Shown here one piece after another: positions 6,270 to 12,531 of a stretch of 13,946 nt of DNA (the first letter of the stretch is position 1; each line of letters starts with the position of its first letter). Location: contig CABUTO010000047.1 in assembly GCA_902494535.1 (NCBI GenBank), positions 1 to 13,946 on the forward strand, given 5' to 3'. The stretch is from an uncultured Collinsella sp. (lineage in GTDB: Bacteria > Actinomycetota > Coriobacteriia > Coriobacteriales > Coriobacteriaceae). The translations under genes and the position numbers were made by a program. Under the pieces are notes generated by a model that saw only the letters and a program-made list of their open reading frames with translations, searched no databases and had not been told where the DNA came from.

Positions 6270-6306
6270 AACTACATCATAAAGCGGCACTTTATCGATT
6301 CCAGTC

Positions 6307-6336
6307 TTGACATTACAAAAATCGTGTCGGACGATT
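6307..6336 (+). promoter_or_regulatory. Promoter of the radical SAM gene with an internal inverted repeat
   Basis: A perfect -35, TTGACA (6307-6312), is followed after 17 bases by a weak -10 (GACGAT, 6330-6335). AATCGT (6320-6325) and ACGATT (6331-6336) form a perfect inverted repeat between and over the core elements, a typical place for an operator. The leader to the start codon would be about 80 bases. The promoter diverges from that of the candidate 6S RNA. Confidence 0.45.
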
Positions 6337-6419
6337 ACGGCGCCTTAGGGACGGAGCCGTCTACCCGGTCTGGCCCTTTACGTTTGAGCTGCTGAATCGT
6401 TGTTTTGGAGCATGTTTTT

Positions 6420-7358
6420 ATGCCGACGTCGTTGACCGAACTTTTTTCGCCCGCCTGCCATTTGTGTCCGCGCCGTTGCGGTGCGGCGCGCGATGAGGGC
6501 GCGCACGGCGTCTGCGGTGCTAACGACACGCTCAAGGTGGCCCGCGCCGCGCTTCATATGTGGGAGGAGCCGCCTATCTCGGGCGAGGCCGGTTCGGGCA
6601 CGATCTTCTTTAGCGGTTGCTCGCTTAAATGTATCTACTGCCAGAACCACGAGATCTCGACCGGCAATTTTGGCCTTGAGATTTCGCCTGAGCGCCTGGT
6701 CGAGATTATGCTGGAACTGCAGGACCAGGGTGCCAACAACATCAATTTGGTGACGGCGACGCACTATGCGCACCTGTTGCCTGCCGTGATTGCCGCGGCA
6801 CGGGCGCGCGGACTGGTTATCCCGATCGTCTACAACACGAGTGGTTACGAGCGCGCGAGTGCCGTGGCGGCGCTGGGCGACCTGGTCGATGTGTGGCTCA
6901 CCGACTTTAAATATGCCGATGCGGCGCTTGCGCAGTCGCTCTCTCATATAAAGGACTACCCACGTGTGGCTGTGTCAGGCCTGGCTCAGATGGCGCGCGA
7001 GATCGAGCGCCGCGGGGGAGAGCTGGTGGATGAGGGCGGGCTCATGAAGCGCGGCATGATTGTGCGCCATCTGGTACTGCCGGGACATGCAGACGATTCG
7101 TGTCGCGTGCTGGACCTGGTGTGGCAGACGGTGGGCGATGTGCCGATCTCGGTCATGAACCAGTACACGCCCAATGCACTTATGCGCGAGCAGGGCGGCG
7201 ACCTGGCGCGTGCCGTGACGCGCGAGGAGTACGAGCGGGTGCTCGACCATGCCGACGACCTGGGCTTTACGACGATGTTCTGGCAAGAGGGCGGCGCGGT
7301 AGACGAGAGCTTCACCCCGGCCTTCGACACCACCGGTGTTCTCACCAGTGCAAAGTAG
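6420..7358 (+). CDS. PflX-like radical SAM protein (COG1313 type)
   Basis: The 312-residue cytosolic iron-sulfur enzyme has the radical SAM motif GCSLKCIYC (66-74; Cys67, Cys71, Cys74), which binds the 4Fe-4S cluster that cleaves S-adenosylmethionine. Four further cysteines near the N-terminus, Cys13, Cys16, Cys20 and Cys32 (CHLCPRRC...GVCG), are typical of the PflX/COG1313 group and could hold a second metal site. The family resembles pyruvate formate-lyase activases, but its substrate is not established. VWLTDFKYAD and the VLPGHADDS segment also match the family. No formate-lyase-like target is nearby. The ATG at 6420 follows GGAG (6407-6410) by nine bases; a TTG at 6405 would overlap that site. 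Own promoter upstream; no clear terminator, though a hairpin follows the stop. Confidence 0.85.
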   Translation: MPTSLTELFSPACHLCPRRCGAARDEGAHGVCGANDTLKVARAALHMWEEPPISGEAGSGTIFFSGCSLKCIYCQNHEISTGNFGLEISPERLVEIMLELQDQGANNINLVTATHYAHLLPAVIAAARARGLVIPIVYNTSGYERASAVAALGDLVDVWLTDFKYADAALAQSLSHIKDYPRVAVSGLAQMAREIERRGGELVDEGGLMKRGMIVRHLVLPGHADDSCRVLDLVWQTVGDVPISVMNQYTPNALMREQGGDLARAVTREEYERVLDHADDLGFTTMFWQEGGAVDESFTPAFDTTGVLTSAK

Positions 7359-7366
7359 TGCGTTCG

Positions 7367-7446
7367 TCGATGAATTTTCTGGGACGGGGATAAAAAATCA
7401 TCGAGAGCATCGCCTGTTCGAAAAGTTGCCAAAATAGCCGCGTCCC
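7367..7446. other. Hairpin with possible pseudoknot after the radical SAM gene
   Basis: TCGATGA (7367-7373) pairs with TCATCGA (7398-7404), and TTTT (7375-7378) with AAAA (7393-7396) after one mismatch. The loop contains GGGACG (7381-7386), which is complementary to CGTCCC (7441-7446), so a pseudoknot could form. There is no T-run, so it is not a classic terminator. It may be a 3' end structure or a dispersed repeat. Confidence 0.3.
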
Positions 7447-7467
7447 AAAAAGACTGGTTATTGGGCG

Positions 7468-7495
7468 TTGACAGTTGGCGAGCCGTAGGTAAAAT
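7468..7495 (+). promoter_or_regulatory. Promoter of tRNA-Ala
   Basis: A consensus -35, TTGACA (7468-7473), a 16-base spacer and TAAAAT (7490-7495) form a strong promoter. Transcription should start near 7502, a few bases before the mature tRNA. Confidence 0.8.
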
Positions 7496-7508
7496 ATCGA
7501 CTTGTCCT

Positions 7509-7581
7509 GGGGACGTAGCTCAGTTGGGAGAGCGCTGCCGTCGCATGGCAGAGGCCGAGGGTTCGACTCCCTTCGTCTCCA
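7509..7581 (+). tRNA. tRNA-Ala(CGC)
   Basis: A full cloverleaf can be drawn. The acceptor stem is GGGGACG (7509-7515) with CGTCTCC (7574-7580), the D stem GCTC/GAGC (7518-7521 with 7530-7533), the anticodon stem CTGCC/GGCAG (7535-7539 with 7547-7551) and the T stem GAGGG/CCCTT (7557-7561 with 7569-7573) with loop TTCGACT. The anticodon is CGC (7542-7544) after T33, reading GCG codons. The acceptor has G3-U70 (7511 with 7578), the main alanine identity element, and A73 as discriminator. The 3' end reads ACCC, so the CCA is not fully encoded and must be completed by the CCA-adding enzyme. Confidence 0.97.
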
Positions 7582-7595
7582 CCCTTGGATTTGAT

Positions 7596-7627
7596 AAGCC
7601 GCTGACATTGTGTCGGCGGCTTTTTTT
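7596..7627 (+). terminator. Intrinsic terminator after tRNA-Ala
   Basis: GCCGCTGACA (7598-7607) pairs with TGTCGGCGGC (7611-7620), with one U-G pair and a three-base loop; flanking AA/TT extends it. Seven Ts follow (7621-7627). The T-run ends only four bases before the ribosome site of the next gene. Confidence 0.88.
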
Positions 7628-7645
7628 AAAAGAAAGGGCTATACC

Positions 7646-8104
7646 ATGGCCGAGCTTGAGTCCCAACCACTGTCTGCCGAGGAGCGCGCCGAGTTGGAGG
7701 AGCTCCGCGCCGAGAAGGCTCGTCGCGAGGCCCAGGAAGAGGCCCGTCGCGAGCGCGAGGAGCTGGCTGCCCTGCGCGCCGAGCGTGCGAAGGTCGAGGA
7801 GGTCGCCGCGAACGCCGCATCCGAGCGCAAGCCCGCGCCCGCACCCAAGCCCGCTGCCGCGAAGCCTGCACCTGCCGCGCCTAAGCCCCAGCCTAAAAAG
7901 GCCGCTCGTCCCAAGTCCGTCGAGCCCAAGTCGAGCCGTGACGAGATGACCTTTGCCCAGCGCATGGTTACCTCCAAGGAGCCTACGGGCGAGAACGAGA
8001 TCCCTGGCATGGCGCCGGCTCAAAAAATCATCATTGTCCTTGCCCTCATCGCGTTTGTCATCTTTATGGGCTACACGATCCTGACCAGCATGGGCCTGCT
8101 CTAA
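7646..8104 (+). CDS. Tail-anchored coiled-coil protein of unknown function
   Basis: The 152-residue protein is not recognised as a named family. Residues 5-58 are rich in E, R, A and L with heptad spacing and should form a coiled coil. Residues 62-90 are a P/A/K-rich linker. Residues 91-125 are polar, and residues 127-148 are a single hydrophobic helix (KIIIVLALIAFVIFMGYTIL) followed by a few residues, so the protein is probably anchored by its C-terminus with the bulk in the cytosol. There is no signal peptide. The ATG at 7646 follows GAAAGGG (7632-7638) by seven bases. The gene is 64 bases after the mature tRNA and directly behind its terminator, leaving little room for a separate promoter. 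A scaffold or membrane-tethering role is conceivable but not shown. Confidence 0.75.
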   Translation: MAELESQPLSAEERAELEELRAEKARREAQEEARREREELAALRAERAKVEEVAANAASERKPAPAPKPAAAKPAPAAPKPQPKKAARPKSVEPKSSRDEMTFAQRMVTSKEPTGENEIPGMAPAQKIIIVLALIAFVIFMGYTILTSMGLL

Positions 8105-8188
8105 CCGATTTGCATCGGGCAACATGTCCGCATGCTCTGCTCTCGTCCAACCCTCAAATTCTGCACCACACATCCGAAAGGTCGCCCC

Positions 8189-9694
8189 ATGGCTTTGACC
8201 GACATCTCGCATCCCACCGACATTGCAATGCTCACCGATCTGTACGAGCTCACTATGGCCCAGGGCCTGTGGGAGAGCGGCAAGGCCAATGAGCAGGGTT
8301 GTTTTACCGCGTTTTACCGCGATCATCCCTTTGGCAGCGCCTATGCCGTCATGTGCGGCACCGCCGAGCTGCCCGAGCTGGTCGAGAACCTGCGCTTTAC
8401 GCCCGAGGATATCGACTACCTCGCATCGCTTGAGGCCCCGGCCGGCGGCGCGATGTTCAAGTCCGCATTCCTCGACTACCTGCGCGATTTTCGTGCGCAT
8501 GTAAACATCGACGCCGTCCCCGAGGGCGAGCTCGTCTTTCCGCGCGAGCCCATGGTGCGCGTCACCGGTCCTGCGCTGGAGTGCCAGCTGCTTGAGACGG
8601 CGCTGCTCAACATCGTCGGGTTTCAGACGCTTGTCGCCACCAAGACGGCGCGCGTGGTGCTCGCCGCTGACGGTCGCCCCGTGGCGGAGTTTGGCCTGCG
8701 CCGCGCCCAGGGTCCCGATGGCGGCCTGGCCGTTGCGCGCGCGAGCTACGTTGCCGGCTGCTCCTCTACGTCCAATGTGCTCGCCGGCCGCCGCTACGGT
8801 ATTCCCGTCTTTGGCACGCATGCGCACAGCTGGGTGATGAGCTTCGATTCTGAGCTCGAGGCCTTCCGCGCCTTTGCCAAGTCGAGCCCCAAGAACTGTA
8901 CGCTGCTCATCGACACCTATGACGTGCGCGAGGGCTGCGAGCATGCCATTACGGTTGCCAAGGAGATGGAGGCGGTGGGCGAGCGTCTGTCGGCTATTCG
9001 CATTGACTCCGGCGACCTCGCCAAGCTCTCCAAGTATGTGCGCGGTCGTTTCGATGCCGAGGGCCTGCCCTATGTGGGGATCTCGGTTTCCAACGATCTT
9101 GACGAGTACACGATTCAGTCGCTGCTGGACCAGGGCGCGCCCATCGATAGCTTTGGCGTGGGCACCAAGCTCGCGACCTGCTACGACCAGCCGGCGCTGG
9201 GCGGCGTGTACAAGCTTTCCGCCCGTCGTGCGAGCGAGGCCGACCCGTGGACGCCGGTGGTCAAGCTCTCCGAGCAGCCCTACAAGCGCACGATCCCGGG
9301 CGTGCAGCGCGTGCGCCGTTATTACGACGGCTTTGGCGGCCCGGTCTGCGACATGATCTACGACGAGGACCATCTGGTGGGGGAGGGCGCCGCGCGCGGC
9401 AATACCCTCGTGGCCGTGAATGATGCCGCCCTGGTGACCGACGTGTCGGAGCTTGAGTATCGCGAGCTGCTGGTGCCGATCGTGCGCGATGGCAGTGCAG
9501 TGGCTCCGCGTGAGAGCATCCAGGACGCGCGCGAGCGCTGTGTTTGGGCGCTCGATCATCTGGACGCAGCTTTCAAGCGCTTCCTGTACCCGCAGACCTA
9601 TGTGGTGGGCATGGAGCAGGGCCTGGCTCATGTGCGCGACGAGCTCGTGCGCAAGAATATGGCCGCGGCCTCGGCTTTCCCCTGGGCAAAATGA
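8189..9694 (+). CDS. pncB: Nicotinate phosphoribosyltransferase
   Basis: The 501-residue cytosolic enzyme joins nicotinate to phosphoribosyl pyrophosphate, with ATP hydrolysis, giving nicotinate mononucleotide for NAD salvage (Preiss-Handler route). Marks are the N-terminal TDLYELTMAQG (16-26), FYRDHPFG (42-49), GTHAHSWVMSF (209-219, holding the histidines expected to include the phosphorylated one), LIDTYDV (240-246), IRIDSGDLAKLS (270-281), SNDLDEYTI (301-309) and GVGTKLATCYDQPALGGVYKL (323-343). Length fits the class with about 490-residue members. The ATG at 8189 follows GAAAGG (8176-8181) by seven bases; an in-frame ATG at 8132 has no ribosome site. The preceding gene ends 84 bases upstream on the same strand with no clear terminator, so co-transcription is possible. 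Confidence 0.94.
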   Translation: MALTDISHPTDIAMLTDLYELTMAQGLWESGKANEQGCFTAFYRDHPFGSAYAVMCGTAELPELVENLRFTPEDIDYLASLEAPAGGAMFKSAFLDYLRDFRAHVNIDAVPEGELVFPREPMVRVTGPALECQLLETALLNIVGFQTLVATKTARVVLAADGRPVAEFGLRRAQGPDGGLAVARASYVAGCSSTSNVLAGRRYGIPVFGTHAHSWVMSFDSELEAFRAFAKSSPKNCTLLIDTYDVREGCEHAITVAKEMEAVGERLSAIRIDSGDLAKLSKYVRGRFDAEGLPYVGISVSNDLDEYTIQSLLDQGAPIDSFGVGTKLATCYDQPALGGVYKLSARRASEADPWTPVVKLSEQPYKRTIPGVQRVRRYYDGFGGPVCDMIYDEDHLVGEGAARGNTLVAVNDAALVTDVSELEYRELLVPIVRDGSAVAPRESIQDARERCVWALDHLDAAFKRFLYPQTYVVGMEQGLAHVRDELVRKNMAAASAFPWAK

Positions 9695-9773
9695 TTCCTT
9701 GGGCGGTAGGGGCGAGTCACGCTCCCTTGGCCGCCAGCTCGGCCGTTCGCTGAACAGTTGATTGGTTTGACGT

Positions 9774-10901
9774 ATGACGACTTCTTATAAAACGATGGCG
9801 GTAAAGATCGGTTCGTCCACGGTGGTGGGCGCCGATGGCAAGGTCAACCGCGCCTTTATCGGCGGACTTGCCGATCAAGCCGCAGCGCTGCGCAAGCTCG
9901 GCTGGCGTCTGGTCGTGGTGAGCTCGGGCGCTATCGCCTGTGGCTATCCCGTGTTGGGCTTCGACCGCAAGCCGGTCGGCGACCTTCCGAGCCTGCAGGC
10001 CTGCGCCTCGGCTGGTCAGTGCATCATCTCGTCGGCCTACGACGAGGAGTTCCATGCGCGCGACCTGCTCACCTCGCTCGTGCTGCTCACGCGTCACGAC
10101 ACGGCGCGTCGCACGTCCTACCTGCACGCGCGCGACGCCCTGCTGCGTCTGGTGGAGCTGGGCGTGGTGCCGGTCGTCAACGAGAACGACACCGTTACCG
10201 TCGACGAGATCAAGTTTGGCGACAACGACACGCTGGCGGCGCTCGTGAGCTGCCTGGTTTCCGCCGACCTGTGCGTGACGCTGTCCGACATCGACGGCCT
10301 CTACACCGCCAATCCGCACGAGGATCCGACGGCCGAGTTTGTCCCGGTCGTGCATAAGATCGATGCCAAGATCATTGCCTCGGCGGGTGATTCTTCGACC
10401 TCGGTGGGTACGGGCGGCATGATCACCAAGATTCGCGCGAGCCGCATCCTGATGACGGCGGGCATTCAGAGCGTAATTTGCTCGGGCGAGGAGCCCGATG
10501 CCCTCGTGCGTCTCGCCCGCGGCGAGAGCGTGGGAACCCTGTTCGATCCGCCGGCGGAGCGCCTGGACATCGCACCCCGCAAACTGTGGATCGCGCTGGG
10601 CGACAAGGCCCACGGCTCGGTGACGGTTGATGACGGTGCTGCGAAGGCGCTGGTCAGCCGTGGCTCTTCCCTGCTTGCGGTGGGTATTCGCGAGGTCGAT
10701 GGCCAGTTTGCCGAGGGCGATGTGCTCGATGTGTGCGATCCGAGCGGTATGGTCGTCGCCCGCGGTATCGCCGAGGCCGATTCGGACGTGCTGGAGCTTG
10801 CAGCCGGCCGCCGCCAGGACCAGATCGCCAGCAACCGCCTGCTCGCTAACCTGGCCGAGAAGCCGGCGATACACAGGGATAACTTGATCGTATTTGCATA
10901 A
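9774..10901 (+). CDS. proB: Glutamate 5-kinase
   Basis: The 375-residue cytosolic enzyme phosphorylates glutamate to gamma-glutamyl phosphate, the first and usually proline-inhibited step of proline synthesis. The amino-acid-kinase domain (about 7-258) shows KIGSSTVV (11-18), VSSGAI (49-54), NENDTV (137-142), FGDNDTLAALV (148-158), LSDIDGLYT (170-178) and GTGGMITK (212-219). A C-terminal PUA domain follows (about 271-360). Length is that of the two-domain form. The chosen ATG gives a normal N-terminus but has no recognisable ribosome site; the next in-frame ATG (9795) is no better. pncB ends 79 bases upstream. The partner gene proA is 1.6 kb downstream, separated by an opposite-strand peptidase gene, so the usual proBA operon is split here. 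Confidence 0.95.
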   Translation: MTTSYKTMAVKIGSSTVVGADGKVNRAFIGGLADQAAALRKLGWRLVVVSSGAIACGYPVLGFDRKPVGDLPSLQACASAGQCIISSAYDEEFHARDLLTSLVLLTRHDTARRTSYLHARDALLRLVELGVVPVVNENDTVTVDEIKFGDNDTLAALVSCLVSADLCVTLSDIDGLYTANPHEDPTAEFVPVVHKIDAKIIASAGDSSTSVGTGGMITKIRASRILMTAGIQSVICSGEEPDALVRLARGESVGTLFDPPAERLDIAPRKLWIALGDKAHGSVTVDDGAAKALVSRGSSLLAVGIREVDGQFAEGDVLDVCDPSGMVVARGIAEADSDVLELAAGRRQDQIASNRLLANLAEKPAIHRDNLIVFA

Positions 10902-10945
10902 AGAAAGACAGCGCTGCGGATCGTTTCCCGCAGCGCTGTCTTTCT
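10902..10945. terminator. Bidirectional terminator between proB and the peptidase gene
   Basis: The bases from 10902 to 10919 pair perfectly with 10928-10945 (18 base pairs, core GACAGCGCTGCGG) around an eight-base loop. The + strand side ends TCTTTCT, directly after the proB stop (10899-10901). The - strand reading gives the same pattern for the convergent peptidase gene, 55 bases after its stop. Confidence 0.8.
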
Positions 10946-10946
10946 C

Positions 10947-11000
10947 GTGCCGGCACTTGGGGACGTTCCTTATGTGCCGGCACTTTGGGACACTCCTTAG
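10947..11000. repeat. Two tandem 27-base repeat units
   Basis: Units 10947-10973 and 10974-11000 differ at 4 of 27 positions. Each starts with the palindrome GTGCCGGCAC and continues TTKGGGAC with CTCCTTA or GTTCCTTA. The array fills the gap between the terminator and the stop codon of the peptidase gene exactly. The two GTGCCGGCAC blocks are self-complementary and could also pair with each other. Confidence 0.8.
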
Positions 11001-12419
11001 CTAGAAGATCCGGCGCAGGTCTCCGCGGTTGAGCGCTTCGTCGAAGAGGTGCTTGAACACCGCGCTGCCGTGCAGGCCGTCGTGCTCGAACTCGTTGGTC
11101 ACCCAGGCATGCGAGTTGCCCACGCGGCTGAGCGTATCGAGCTGCATGCCCGAATCGACGTACATATCGTCGAAATACACCGCGGCCTGGAGTGGCACCT
11201 CGTTGCAGGCTAGGCGCTGCGGGTCGTAGATCTTGTCCCAGCTGGTGTTTTCCATCAGCAGGTCCATGGCGGGCTTAAACGGCATAAGCTCGGGCATCTG
11301 CTCAAACATCCACGGGAACATGGCCTCGCCGGTAAACATGAGCGGGCGCGCGAGTGTGTCGAACTCGGCACGATGGGCCTTCTCCTCTGCTGCGGCCCAG
11401 CGAATGGGCATGGTGTCGCCGTCGGCGTAGATAAACTCCTGCAGCGTCCAGTACAGCGGGTTTGTACGCGTGTTGGTGCGCTCGAAGGCGCGCATCAAAA
11501 AGCTGTCGGATACCGAGGAGCCGCAGCTAAGCGTACCGTCGCCAGTAACAAACGCGTGATCGATAATCCAATGCATGCGCTCAAAGCTCGGCTTCATGCC
11601 AAAGTCGCTGCCCATGAGCTGTAGGCGCTCGACCGTCATCGGCGAGCCGTCGGGCAGCACGGGCTTCTGGGCCTCGAGCGCATCGGCCAGGGCTGCCACG
11701 CGGTCGACGTCAGCGGGGTAGCGGTCATAATACTGCTGCGTCTTGGCGGCCATGCGCGGGAAGGTGTGCGCGTAGACCTCGCTTGCGCTCGCCGGCACGT
11801 GGGGGATGCCGCCGCAGGTAAAGCTTGCCGCTATGCCCTCGGGGAAGAGCGACAGATAGCTCAACGTCAAAAAGCCGCCGTAGCTCTGCCCGAGTGTGAC
11901 CCAGGGCTTGCCGCCAAAGCCCACCAGGCGCAGGTACTCAAAATCGCGCACGATGGAGCTGGCGAGGTGGCGCTTGAGGAAATCCGCCTGCGAGCGTGCG
12001 GCATCGGAGCCGGCCGCCGTCGCGCGCTCGCCCAGTGCGGCAATCGTGCGCCCGTCCACGCAGCTACTGCGTCCGGTGCCGCGCTGGTCCGGAAGGACCA
12101 CACGGAAGTGCTTGACGGCCTCCTCGATCCAGCCGTCGCTTGTAGGCGACAGCGGACGCGGGCTCTCGCCGCCGGGGCCGCCCTGCAAAAACAGGAGCAG
12201 CGGCAGATCGTCGTTGATGCGGTCGGGCGCGCAAACCACGCGGTAGAAGAGCTTGATGCTCTCGGGCGCGCCGGCGATTGGTGCCGGCATAGCGCCGCGG
12301 CGCATGGTGCTGCCGACGGCCAGGAGCATCGGCTCCAGGCCGCGCCAGTCAAGGGGGACGTCGATGCTGTGGTCCTCGACGTAAAGGCCGGGGACGTGGT
12401 ACGAAGTGATGAGGGCCAT
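11001..12419 (-). CDS. Proline iminopeptidase-like alpha/beta hydrolase (S33)
   Basis: The 472-residue protein resembles the larger prolyl aminopeptidases, which remove N-terminal proline from peptides. Marks of the fold are FLQGGPGGESPRPL (77-90, oxyanion-hole region), LPDQRGTGRSS (109-119) and the nucleophile elbow TLGQSYGGFL (175-184) with Ser179. Near the C-terminus, YVDSG can supply the Asp, and HDGLHGS (His446, His450) the His. There is no signal peptide, so it is likely cytosolic. The ATG at 12419 is followed by a normal N-terminus and preceded by GGAAG six bases upstream. It lies between proB and proA on the opposite strand and is divergent from proA, which supports a proline-related substrate. 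Substrate preference is inferred from family and context, not shown. Confidence 0.85.
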   Translation of the reverse strand: MALITSYHVPGLYVEDHSIDVPLDWRGLEPMLLAVGSTMRRGAMPAPIAGAPESIKLFYRVVCAPDRINDDLPLLLFLQGGPGGESPRPLSPTSDGWIEEAVKHFRVVLPDQRGTGRSSCVDGRTIAALGERATAAGSDAARSQADFLKRHLASSIVRDFEYLRLVGFGGKPWVTLGQSYGGFLTLSYLSLFPEGIAASFTCGGIPHVPASASEVYAHTFPRMAAKTQQYYDRYPADVDRVAALADALEAQKPVLPDGSPMTVERLQLMGSDFGMKPSFERMHWIIDHAFVTGDGTLSCGSSVSDSFLMRAFERTNTRTNPLYWTLQEFIYADGDTMPIRWAAAEEKAHRAEFDTLARPLMFTGEAMFPWMFEQMPELMPFKPAMDLLMENTSWDKIYDPQRLACNEVPLQAAVYFDDMYVDSGMQLDTLSRVGNSHAWVTNEFEHDGLHGSAVFKHLFDEALNRGDLRRIF

Positions 12420-12457
12420 GTGAGTCTTCCGTTCGTTGCGGTGTTTCGGGTTGACCA

Positions 12458-12488
12458 ATTCTACCGCCGCGGGCGAGGCCATGCGCAA
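12458..12488 (-). promoter_or_regulatory. Weak candidate promoter of the peptidase gene
   Basis: On the - strand TTGCGC (12488-12483), a long 19-base spacer and TAGAAT (12463-12458) could form a promoter, with start near 12451. It sits in the 112-base gap shared with the divergent proA gene. No convincing proA promoter was found in that gap. Confidence 0.3.
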
Positions 12489-12531
12489 ATCGGCTACCAT
12501 GGTTGCAAACTTCTAGGAGAAAGGGCCGCCC

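Noticed and set aside
7520..9631. A 703-codon - strand open frame opposite pncB
   Set aside because: It is antisense to pncB and also crosses the tRNA-Ala, its terminator and the coiled-coil gene. Such long antisense frames are common in GC-rich DNA. The + strand products match known families.
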